In this document: positions 1 to 12,000 of the stretch, piece after piece
Layout: every line of letters starts with the position of its first letter
How positions within the stretch are numbered: the stretch's first letter is position 1
Notes under the pieces: generated by a model
The model's database searches: none
What the model was told of the DNA's origin: nothing
Seen by the model: only the letters and a program-made list of their open reading frames with translations
Assembly (NCBI GenBank): GCA_947652115.1
Contig: OX393563.1
Coordinates: 10,340,861-10,404,860, forward strand
Direction of reading: 5' to 3'
From: Blastomussa wellsi
Taxonomy: Eukaryota; Cnidaria; Anthozoa; Scleractinia; Plerogyridae
DNA length: 64,000 nt
Translations under genes and position numbers: made by a program

Positions 1-214
1 AAACGTTGGTAACAGATATTGTACATGAATAACACTTTATATCAAGTATGCTTCTCTTGCATTTGCAGGGCTGAACTGAGGTTATACCATGACGCGATTT
101 CTGGAACTGTAACACTACTGATACACAGCCATACAAAATTCACAGGAACATCTAATTTAATAGTTTCTCTTGAGAGTTAATTTAAGGAAAAAGTCACCGA
201 GGTACAAAAAAGAG
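1..214 (-). other. Downstream flank / 3' UTR of the collagen gene
   Basis: Sequence just past the collagen stop codon at 215-217. A minus-strand ATTAAA lies at 156-161 and is a possible weak polyadenylation signal; no AATAAA was seen in this short stretch. No other feature is visible. Confidence 0.35.
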
Positions 215-352
215 CTAACTAAAACAAATAGGTCCCACTTCAAAACCAAATTCATTCGAAGTAAGAAATTCTCCGGGAGCAAAGTCCACTATGGGCATTT
301 GATTGACATCTTCAGTTTCCACGTGGACAACTGCTTTCCAATCTTTACGGAC
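215..352 (-). CDS. Collagen last coding exon: COLFI C-terminus
   Basis: Encodes 45 residues plus the TAG stop at 215-217. It starts [12 protein letters not shown], contains MPIVDFAP and ends [12 protein letters not shown]. In vertebrate chains the end is of the form P(I/L)xDxAP ... EF/VxxGPVCF, so the COLFI identity is strong. The acceptor is TCCCTCAG at 353-360 and the exon is phase 0, matching the phase-0 end of the upstream exon. It carries the last Cys of the domain. Confidence 0.95.
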   Translation of the reverse strand, partial: VRKDWKAVVHVETEDVNQMPIVDFAPGEFLTSNEFGFEVGPICFS

Positions 353-3300
353 CTGAGGGATAAAAACATTTATTACACCCATTTTGAAATCACTAGTGAT
401 CCTTGCAATCTGATTGGCTTTCAACAGTGCGATTTATTCACAGATCGCACCATTTTTTGCTCTAAATCGCATCCTTTTTTAGCCAATCAAAATGAAAATG
501 AAATATTAATAACCAATCAAATTTCATGACTTACCTGCACAAGCCAATCAAATTACAGGAAAATATAGGGCAAATTTTGCAATTTCTAATTTCTAATTTC
601 CAAATTCCTCCTTTTCCGAAAATGGATAAATTTAACTACTTACAGTTTTTAATTTACATATTGGCGTTTTCGGTTACTATTTTTGTTTTAAAAAACCGGG
701 TTTCCTGAAGGGGATAAATAAATGAAGTAGTATTGGCAAAAAACTGTGATTTCAAAAAGGGTGTAATAAAGTGGCAATTGAACTTAGTGTCGGGCAATTT
801 TGGTCTGAAATCATACTTGTGATTTCAAATCAATTTAGAAATTACACATATGATTTCAGACCAAATTGCACTCCACTTAGTTCAATTACCATTATAAAAC
901 ACCAGTTACGTTAAGACGACAGCGCGACAGTTTTTCAATGACTGCCGAATTTCGCCAAATTCTGTGGTTGGTTAGCGCAACAAATGGCAAGGGTAGGTGG
1001 CTGATGGCTTGACGTCATCAACAAAGTAGACCTGACTGAGTGAAGGAGTGATTGACTGTCTGACCGATCGCCCAACCAACCGAGTCGGTCGATCGGCAGG
1101 CACAGGCAGGTAGGCAGCAATCAGTTTAAGGGACCTTTTTACTTTAGACTGACTGGTTGGCTTTCTGGCTGGCTGACAGACAGACAGACTGACTGACTTA
1201 CCGCCCGACTTACCGACCGACTGACTGACTGACGCCATCTCCACCTTGCGGCATATTTTTACACAAGATGTATATTGGCTTAGTACTGTTGTTTGTATTT
1301 TCCATGGCCATACCTGTGTAATCTTAACATTTGGATCGTTTTTCATGAGTGTTAAGACACCATCATTAGCTCCTTGTAGTCTTATGGCTTTCTCCACCGC
1401 GTTACTCTTGCTGTCAAAGCACCCTTGAGATCCAATGCAGGTCACGTTGAACGTTTGTGTTGCTTTCTCGCTCAGCAGTCGCAGGAAATTCAGTTGTGTT
1501 TTGCCTACGCCAGTGTAGGAAATCTAAAAGAAAAAAATCAACATCACTTTCACTCACTGATTTGTGTAATCCACTCATGTGTTACGGAAGTCAGTTGTGC
1601 AGAGGATTGCTACTCCCGCTGGATGCTAAATTTTTTTATAAAAATACGCTGATTTTTCCATCCCGCCTCTCCCCTTGGTACCCGCTCCAGTACGATTAAG
1701 TTGTAAAACCTCTCAAACCTAACTGGCTTTTATGTCACGACGCTTAACTCAGGTTGCGTAATCATAAAGCGGCTAGGAGTATTTCTACTCCCCCCAGGAT
1801 GGGATGCACGTTTCCATTTCGTAAAAGGTCGAAAAAATGGCATCGACCGTTTACGAAACGGAAACATGCGTCGCCGGGACTAGAACCCAGGCCGCTCGAA
1901 TCCGGAGTTCAGCGCACTAACCGCGCCTCCGGTTCCACTTGTCTTTTCAATAAGACCAATGTAATAAACAACAAAGAGAGTATTGAGAGAGTATTGTCAC
2001 CTCATAACCATCTTCATATTCGCTGAACCATTCAGATCCGGACAGCTTCTTCCACTTTTTGTTATCAGCCTGATCAGCGTCAGTAGCAAAACAATGCAGT
2101 CAAAAACAACAATCCAGATTTCGTTGCGGTTCCTTTGCGGCTGCTGTTACAGCGAGCGCAAAGATGTCCGCTCAAAAAAAGTAAAGTACCTTAATTTATT
2201 TACATACGGTTTGTGGACCACCCGACACAAATTCATGTAGAGCCAGGGGGATTTAAAGCAGGGATATCCGAAATACAACTCCAGCATCGTAACCACAAGA
2301 CGATACTGCGTCCTTTAGCAACGAATATCATCCATATTGCAACAAATTAGAAAGTCAGACAGATTGAAAATTTATTTGGTGAACGGCCTACTAAGTACCT
2401 GCATTCGCTTTGAAGAGAAAAACAAATGGCTCAGAGAGATACGGTGCGTACGTCAATAACGTGACTGGTTAAACAAAGGGACGTCAGCAATTGCTGGCGA
2501 TTTTAAAGGAGCTACGTCACCATATTTTGAGTTATTTCTTCGATAACCTAAATTACCATTAAAATGTAGGAAAGTTAAAAATAATACTTTGCAAAGGACG
2601 AAAAACACGAATGGAGTGATACTAAACCAAAAAGGAACAAGGATGGCTGAGGATGGAGAAGATTGAAACGGATTGGAAATGACGATCTTGAAAAATTTAG
2701 GCTAAAGTTTTCAAAATGCACGAGCGATGACGTTGCTCTTTTAACAGAGTAATGACACACAGGATAGACTGATAAATTCCAAGGTCTTCCGCCTGAGTAA
2801 CAGTCTGTCTAATTTCTGATAACTTTTGCTGAGCTGCTGTTTCGGTTTACTGAGAACAAAAGCCCTTGCGTGCATTTCTCCTTGAAACTCCTCTCTCCCC
2901 AACCTACGCCGCACAGAAGTCATTTCCGTACCACGAGGTATCATTTTAACTTCAATTTCTATTCAGTGCCGGAGTATTTTTAGGACGCAAACCATCCCAT
3001 AATATCTCGTAAACATAAGATTTCGTTGCTTACTTTCAAAAAAACTGAGTTAAAATTTGCTTGAAAACAAGCTGAATATAATACAGCTTTTCGAGCGGAA
3101 ATGTCTTGGGACCTTTGAGAAACGCACGCCCCGACTATATAACATAACAGATCGCAATAACAACAACAATAGTTGTACGTACCTTTTTGGTGTTTTTATC
3201 AGGATAGATACAGGTTTGTCCACCAGCAGTAAAGTTACAGAACACTTCAATAGCATCTCCATTACAGCCGTAGTTAGGATCGATCCAGTAGCGACCTAAC

Positions 3301-6300
3301 AGTTTAAATTTTAAAAAATATTTAGTATGCATTTGTTTAACAGCAATAGAAAAATTGATAGCTGATGGACGGGTGGTATTGATATCAGTCATGACCTATC
3401 CAGGAAGGAGTGGGTGTTCTCTGGAGATAATGAGCTGTGACCTCTTTCTTGACGGACACCTCTCTAAGACGAACAACTGGTTTTGTTCTCTGCGCGCCGT
3501 TTTCCAGTCATTTTACTGTATCTAAACTCTCTATAAGCAGGACATCTCTCTAAGACGAACAACTGGTGTTGGTCCCTGTGTGTTGTTTTTCACTCATTGT
3601 ACTGTATCTAAACTCTCTATAAGCAGGACATCTCTATAAGACGAACAACTGGTGTTGGTCCCTGTGTGTTGTTTTTCACTCATTGTACTGTATCTAAACT
3701 CTCTATAAGCAGGACATCTCTCTAAGACGAACAACTGGTGTTGGTCCCTGTGTGTTGTTTTTCACTCATTGTACTGTATCTAAACTCTCTATAAGCAGGA
3801 CATCTCTATAAGACGAACAACTGGTGTTGGTCTCTGTGCGCTGTTTTTCAGTCATTTTACTGTATCTAAACTCTCTATAAGCAGGACATCTCTCTAAGAC
3901 GAACAACTGGTGTTGGTCCCTGTGTGTTGTTTTTCACTCATTGTACTGTATCTAAACTCTCTATAAGCAGGACATCTCTATAAGACGAACAACTGGTGTT
4001 GGTCCCTGTGTGTTGTTTTTCACTCATTTTACTGTATCTAAACTCTCTATAAGCAGGACATCTCTATAAGACGAACAACTGGTGTTGGTCCCTGTGTGTT
4101 GTTTTTCACTCATTTTACTGTATCTAAACTCTCTATAAGCAGGACATCTCTATAAGACGAACAACTGGTGTTGGTCCCCGCGCGCCGTTTTTCATTCATT
4201 TTACTGTATCTAAACTCTCTATAAGCAGGACATCTCTATAAGACGAACAACTGGTGTTGGTCCCCGCGCGCCGTTTTTCATTCATTTTACTGTATCTAAA
4301 CTCTCTATAAGCAGGACATCTCTATAAGACGAACAACTGGTGTTGGTCCCTGTGCGCAGTTTTTCACTCATTTTACTGTATCTAAACTCTCTATAAGCAG
4401 GACATCTCTATAAGACGAACAACTGGTGTTGGTCCCTGTGCGCAGTTTTTCACTCATTTTACTGTATCTAAACTATCTATAAGTCGGACGCCTCTATAAG
4501 ACGAACAACTGGTGTTGGTCCCTGCGAGCGGTTTTTCAGTCATTTCACTGTATGACACCCTCAGGCTATGAAAGACAGTTGGTGCCAGTTCCGATGGTGC
4601 CCGTCTTAGAGAGAGTTCACTCGGAGTCTACCCTACCTCTACCCTACCAATGTTTCCTGATCCAAAAAAGAAAGAAAGAAAGAAGGGAAAAGAAACGGGA
4701 AAAGAAGTTTAAGTTAAGTTACAACGCAAGAGAAGATCATCATCTGTTTGTCGTACGCCACGTGTCAAAAACATCAGTGCCGCGTACCATCTTTAAGGTT
4801 TCCATGACACATGTGCAAATCTTTACAAGTTCTAGCAGGGTTCGTTTGTGTTCCACTCGGTCGTTTTATGCTCTCGATTTCCTCCTTCAGTGACTGGATA
4901 AGTCCTTGGGACTCTGATATGCCGGCATCTGATGAATCCACAGATCTTCGTTTCCTTGTTTCTCCTTTGTCGGCGCCAACGTCTAATCCACCAGGAGAAA
5001 CCAAGTAACCACTACCTAAAAACGAGCTCTGTCATAACACAAGAAAGGGACACTGTCACGCCTGATATATCATAGTTTAATAAGTATGGCCTGTAGCTTG
5101 CTGTAATCGTGATTTATTGTCTTGCAATAGGAGGAGAAAAATGCTAATAGTGGTGAAAGCAAAGAAATATCAACTAAGAAGAAAAAATAACTATTAAAAG
5201 ATACAAAATTTCACCAGAATTTCAGCTTTGAGTTCTGGACAGGATGTCCAGAAATCAAATTTGATGAATTGCAATCCACTTCCATCCTTGTAATCCTGTA
5301 CTACGTCCCCAAAATAACTGTTCTATCTTGTTATGTGGAATCTTTTTATAAAATTTATTCGTGTATTTCGTTGTGGCATTTGGCACAATAATATGGAAAT
5401 TAGAACATAAAGATTTCTATAACATTTCGTACACAAAATAGGTGTTTCCTGATGACCTGTTTTATGTTCGCTAAGCTCAACTACTAGTTAAAAATCTCGA
5501 GCGATTTCTGATAGCCAATGAAAGATAAAATGATAATAATTCTTCTGCAACTCAAACGGGAGCAAACTAACCGTTGACTTCCCCGAATTCTCGTTTCCCG
5601 CGTTAATCACTGACATGACGTTACGAAGCTCCTTACACAAACATTTTTACAAAGAGCTCCTCAGTAGAAGTAATTCTCAAGTTCTCATTCGAGGAGGCCC
5701 CAGAAACACTTAACATTCAGGCTATATTTATTACTAGAAACTGCTTCCAACCAGAAATTGTGAAAAAATAAATTTATGTTTGAAAAGGTAAAATATCCTT
5801 TACTTACAATGTCTCCAGGAGGTCCCTGAAAAACAAATAACGCAAATTAAAATCAGGAAAATAACAGCAATATTTAAAAGTTAGAAATTTTGTTATTGAA
5901 TTATTTTACGTAGTTTAGAGTTTATGCTATAAGCTTCAGTAATCGGAATCATTGTAAGAATGTCAGGATTCGCTCGCACTTGTACTTCGGCGATTGCAAG
6001 TTTTCGCTTTTAAAATCGTTTTGGCTTCTTTGATAATGTGATGACCAAATTCATGATTCAGGATAAACGCTTAAAAATGGCGTCAATCTGTTTTTAGTTG
6101 CCCAATTACGTCATAGATTTGCAATGCTGCCCGCTCAGAGACTTTTGGCGGGAAACAGTTTATTGTTAGACGTCATGTGACCTCAAAGTAGCCAATGAGA
6201 GCAAGTGCTGTTGGTGAAAAATTAATAACACGATTCTTACCGGAGGTCCAGGTGGTCCCTGGGGGAATGAAAAAAAAAAGCCACAATGAATTGAAAGAAA

Positions 6301-9053
6301 AGAAACGGATTTATATTCAATTAAAAACATATAATATATGCACAGCGTTCCAACTTATGAGTAAATTTTCTGTTAACTGCAATTAACTCGAACTATAACT
6401 GACGAATAACACTTAAGTCCTTCTTTCTGGCGAAGATAAGAACTAGCAAGTCAGAGTAGCGCGACTACGATTCAAATTAGAATCATCCTCACTGACAGGC
6501 AAATCAAATAAGGGTTCTCTGTTAAATGAGGATAGGACAGTTTTCAAACGAGTGTAATGAAACCAAAACAAACAAAATGGAAATGGAAACTTATAGCAAT
6601 TCTATGTCAGGCCAAACGGGCCATATTAAAGGCCGGAGCTTATCACGGTTTCTGCAGCATTAAGCGACTAGGAGTATTTCTACTCCCCACTGGATGAGAC
6701 GCTAGTCCATCGCAGGGTTCCCCTTTCTCCCCCATCCCCCCCCCCCCCCCCCCCCGCAGCATTAAATTCACCAGAGGCAGTATGAGAGCACAGCGCCTTG
6801 CCAAAGAACACGACGCAGTGGCCCGGCAAGGATTGGAACCCAGACTGCTCGATCTGGAGTGGAAACTAGTAAAAACACGTGACCGACTACCAAAGGAGTT
6901 TTAAACAGTTTTGACTTACCGTAGGCCCTTGGTCGCCCTAAAATGAAAACAAGAATTGTCGAGGTTACAGACATAATAATGATAAACAAAAACGAACAAA
7001 CCAGTTGATCAAACAAAACTATATCATGGAGCGAAACTCGTCAATAATTTTGAATTTTCTTCCTTATTCCCCATTGATAGAGCCAACGGCTCCCTAGAAG
7101 TTCCCGTTAATAGTAAAAATATCCCTTGGTCGCTTTACATGTAAATAATCCAAACATTTTCCCTGCAACAATGAAATAAATTGTCCCCTAAAACCCCTTG
7201 GAGGCCCTCTCTGATGCACTCATGAACACTCATTGTGGCAACACTTGGCTTGGAATTTAACAGCAAAATACACAACGCAATATTCATCAATTCTAAGAAT
7301 AATCTTTCTTGCTTTCGTACTAACCCTTTCTCCTTGTGATCCCTGAAGTTAAAAAAACGATGCATTAGACATAGATTTGATAGTGATTTGATGGATAAAA
7401 ACTTGAGAAACAAGATAGAATTGAAAGCAAGTATCAAAAAAGATATAGACAACGAAGTTTCCGAAATATTTTTCAAAGGTGCTGGGGCAGCTTGTTTGAA
7501 GTCAGCTTCTGTCACGGGTCTCTTGAAACGACAGCTTCTTATCATATTTCCTTTGACAGTGTATTGTACTCACACGACAGTGCGTTCCACTCACATTACA
7601 GTGCTAGCCGAGCTGCATTTAAAGCGGTTTTCACTTTTAAAAAGCGAATCACATTTGCTTCGGTTTTACGTTACTACGCTCAATGATTGGTTGCAAAAAA
7701 ACTCACGCCACTTTCTCAACCAATCAGAACTAAAACCAAAACCAATCACGGTTGATTCGCATAGGTTTTATGGCTTTATGTATTAAATGAGCTACGTCAC
7801 GATATTTTGAGTGATTTCTTTGACAACCCAAATGTCGGAAACCTAAAAATAATAGTTTTCTCAAGAAGAGAAACACCAAAGGAGTGAAGCTAAACCAAAA
7901 AGGCACAAGGACGGCTGGGGATGGAATAGATTGAAACGGATTGGAAATTACGATTTTGAAAAAATTGAGCTAAAAGCGGACGAACGGTGACGTAGCTCCT
8001 TTCACCTGCGTCTTGATTGGTTCGCTGGATTGTCTTATCCTCTGTGGTTAGCCAGAGTGATTACCTTGGTTTTACGAACCTGAACTGAAAATTCCTCTAG
8101 GCAAGAAACAGGGCTTTCGATATAAAGCAAAAGAGAGGCCAGTATTTACTTACCCTGTCACCCTTTGTTCCCTGTTGTAATATAACGCAAAACGAGACGT
8201 CAGTACTAGGCCAAAATGTGAATTAAACAAGTTAAGTGAAGAAGATACTGAATAGCATGAGAAAACAACAAACCTGTAGTCCAGCTCTTCCCTTCAAGCA
8301 AAACAAACACAAACAAAACAAACAGTTAGCCTCCTCTATTTCAATGTTATAGCGTTACTATTATAGCGAAATTAGCGGGAAATATATTATGCTCCTGTTG
8401 CGGACCTACGTTCTCCTTCCAACACAGCATAGACCGTGATTGTCCTGTCACGTTTCATTTATATGCGAGTGACAGGTTATTCTGATATTGGATCTCAACG
8501 GATCAATCTGTATCGAGCATTTAGAAGAACAAGTTTCCTCGTATCTAAACAAAACAAACAACTCACCCGAGGTCCTAACGGTCCTGGCGGACCGGGTGGC
8601 CCATCTGGTCCGTCCTCGCCCTGGGACAGAATGAAAATTTAATTTAAAAATGAGGCCAAGCACGTGGAAGATATTTAACGGATTTCGTTATAGTACAACT
8701 GAGGAATAAATCTTTTCGCTCCTAGACTTAAGCCCACTAGTACACTGTTACTCGTAACTTAAGCTTGCACAGAATAGCAAACGCTATATAAATAACAAAC
8801 TAGTTGGATACTAACTCGGTCGCCTTTGGGACCAGGAAAACCACGCGGGCCGGCGGGGCCTAAGTCTCCCTGAAAGGGAAAAAGTTAAAACAAAAGAAAT
8901 TAATCATGAATCAACGTAGAATTTAAACTAATTTGTGTTGTTGTTGGGTTTTAACTCTTCACTGTCATCTCGGTGTAAACATAATAGACGTTACTAATGC
9001 AGTGTTCGTATGTGACTGGACCGAGACTGAGTGATCTGTGGCGAGAGATTATA

Positions 9054-9097
<44 letters not shown>

Positions 9098-12000
9098 TCG
9101 AGGCCAGGACGTACGGACCAAGCGCAGCGAGGTCCGCGCCGTGGATCTTCTCGTGTTTATACTTATGTCGCCTTATGCCTAATGAGAAGAACATAAGAAC
9201 AACAAGTATGTTTGTTCTTCTCACGCTAGTGCATGCTTATGTCGTTATGCCTATGCTTGTGCGCTAGTGAAAACCAGGCTTTAAGCGACTAGGAATATCC
9301 CCCTGGATGGAATTCTAGTCCATTGCAAGATAAAACCAGTGATAAGTTCAGCGGTACTACCTGGGTGGAGAGTCAGTATAGCAGTTTTCAATTGAGTGTC
9401 GAAAGTAACCAGCGAATTGCTTTGGTTTTGCATTACTACGCTCAGTGATTGGTTTAAAATCTCGCGCCACTTTTTCGACCAATCAGGAGTAAAACCATAA
9501 AGAATCGAGACTTGCGCGCGCATGTTTTCCTGCCCTTCGCGCCGGCTACGTGTAATAACTTCCAGTTTTGATTGGATCACTGGATTTTCTGCGTTCTTTG
9601 TGATTGGCCAAAGTAATTATTTCTGTTTTGGTTTGACGACACTCAATTAAAACTCACTCTATGAACAGAACGCAGCGCCCCGGCCAGGGCTCGAACCCAG
9701 ACCGCTCGATCCGGAGTCGAGCGCACTAACCAATATACCACAGGGCATTAGAGGTTACAAAATTACTAAAATGCACGTATGTCAGGACACGAGCAGGGTT
9801 ATGAATCGCTTATGCCATAGGTGGTTTGGCTGCGTTCTTGGAAGATTCGTCACTCCTTACCTTGTCTCCAACAGGTCCTGCTACTCCCGTGGGGCCGAAG
9901 AAACCAGGCCATCCCTAGACAAACAATAAATAAAAATCAGGAATTTCAGCTTACAAAAACAATTTTGTATTTATACTCGGAAGACGTGCTAAGCAAGAAC
10001 CTACATACACATTCACACATTCCTACTATTCACATACGACTTCATCCTAACAACATCAACAGGGATAGTGGAATCGAGATTCCTGAAGCTTGGATGCCCA
10101 CGATCAAGAAACACAAGAACGAGAGAACTGCACAACGGCGAACCGCCGAGGGAACAACTAACTGGTCTAGGATCAGCGAGGATCGAAATGCACCAATCAC
10201 AGCTGTTGAAAACCAACCAATCACAGCGGAGCACCATGCTTTATAAAGCTACACGTAGCCAGTCGACCTTATCGCCTGATGAAGGCTAGCAGTATGCAAC
10301 CGAAACGTCGCGGTCCACATCACAAGTGACTACATCGTGAGACAAACGATAACTCCTTAATTACTATACTTTATACCACGATGAACAACAACAACAACCT
10401 TTTTCACGACATTAAACAGAAGTTATAACACAAAAACAGGGCATTGCATGACTCCTGGTGTTTACCTTGTCTCCCTTTTCTCCCTGCGAACCTTGCAATC
10501 CTTTTTCTCCTTTAGGGCCCTAATGACAAAATCAAAATGAAACACATCAGACCACAAAACAAAACACTACATTGCGGTTAGAGCGGTTTAAGATTGAGTG
10601 TCGTGAAACCAAAACCACTGGCCAATCACAAGGGACAAAGACGATCCAGTGAGCCAATCAGAACTCAAAATAAATACACGTAGCGCGGGAAAATATGTGA
10701 TTGGTCGAAGAATTAAGTAGCGCGAGATTTTTAAACCAATCAATCACAAAGCAGTGCGGCATTACTTTTGACACTCAATCTGGTGTTCAAAGCTCGAATC
10801 AAATGGTTAACTTGTAATCACGATAACGAAGGTAACGCGCGTTCTTTACAGTGCTGAAATGCTAACAAGACAGATGCTTACAGTGTTTCCACGCGGGCCT
10901 TGAAGTCCCGGTAGTCCTTGCGGCCCTGGGCCACCCTACAATAAAAAAAAAACAGGAAAATAAACACATATGAATGCATTTAGGGAATTTGCAAGTAATT
11001 TTTCAACGACTGACAAACAACTTATTACTTGACTCTGAAGATGACTAGATTACTTTACTTCAGGTTGTTGAAACGTCAGTTGCCAACATGTTTCCAGAAT
11101 TACTTACACTCAACAAGACATTATACGAGCTATAGTGGTCATTTACTCATCTACAGAAATAATACCACAATGGGGTAACTGCTTTAAAAACTTACTTTTC
11201 TTAGTACATTTTCATATTCCTTCCACCTGAGCGCAAAAAGGAATCTTATCACTTCACTTCACTATCATTTAAATTGAATGGTGACTCTCGAAACTGTAGC
11301 ACAGATTGAATCATGGGTTTTCTTCACTGTCACACTATAATGATATCACATTAAGAGTCCATTAACGCCAGGCTCATTCATCTCGTTTAGCTTGGATGTG
11401 ACTAATGTGACTGCACGGGGTATCCACCTACCGGGGCACCGGGGCTTCCTCTTTCTCCGGTGGGTCCCCTGTCTCCCCTTGTTCCCTAAAAAACAGCAAT
11501 CCAATACAATTACTAAACAATTGATCTTGTGGAATCGGCGGGGCTAAACAGAATGTTATTGTACTGATCCAAACACAACGAACATGAAACTTATTACCAC
11601 AGTCTCATGTTTCTACACATTCAAAAGATACGCAATACGCCTTATACAGATTAATACCTTTGCGATTTGTAAACGTCTGTTTAACGTTCCATATGGATCT
11701 TATGATTGGCTACCATGTTTCCAAACCAGTCAGTACATTTTAAGGTCTCACTAATATATACAGATCACCACCTACGCGATCTGTAAACATTAGAGAGTTT
11801 TGGCAACTAGGACGGCGACGGCGACGGCAACGGCAACGAGAACGAAACAAAACAATAGGCTTAATGAGCACAAACAATCGCTCTGCACGTGCGTTTTATA
11901 GTTTTGTTCATTTCTGGGCCGTCATCTGCAAAACAACAACGTGAAATGACCAAATTTTATGTTTTCTCGAGAACGTGAGCGCATGGCGGCAAAGTTTACT

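Noticed and set aside
972..1300. Extension of the minus-strand frame past the COLFI exon end at 1314
   Set aside because: The extension crosses a CTGA-rich repeat; a good donor (CAG|GTATGG) ends the exon at 1314 and homology stops there.
3454..4545. CRISPR-like array
   Set aside because: The units are contiguous without unique spacers, and the context is an intron of an animal gene.
5011..5019. TTTTTAG as acceptor of the first C-propeptide exon
   Set aside because: It would put the exon in the wrong phase after the phase-0 helix exon and lead to an early stop; the acceptor at 5029 keeps the frame.
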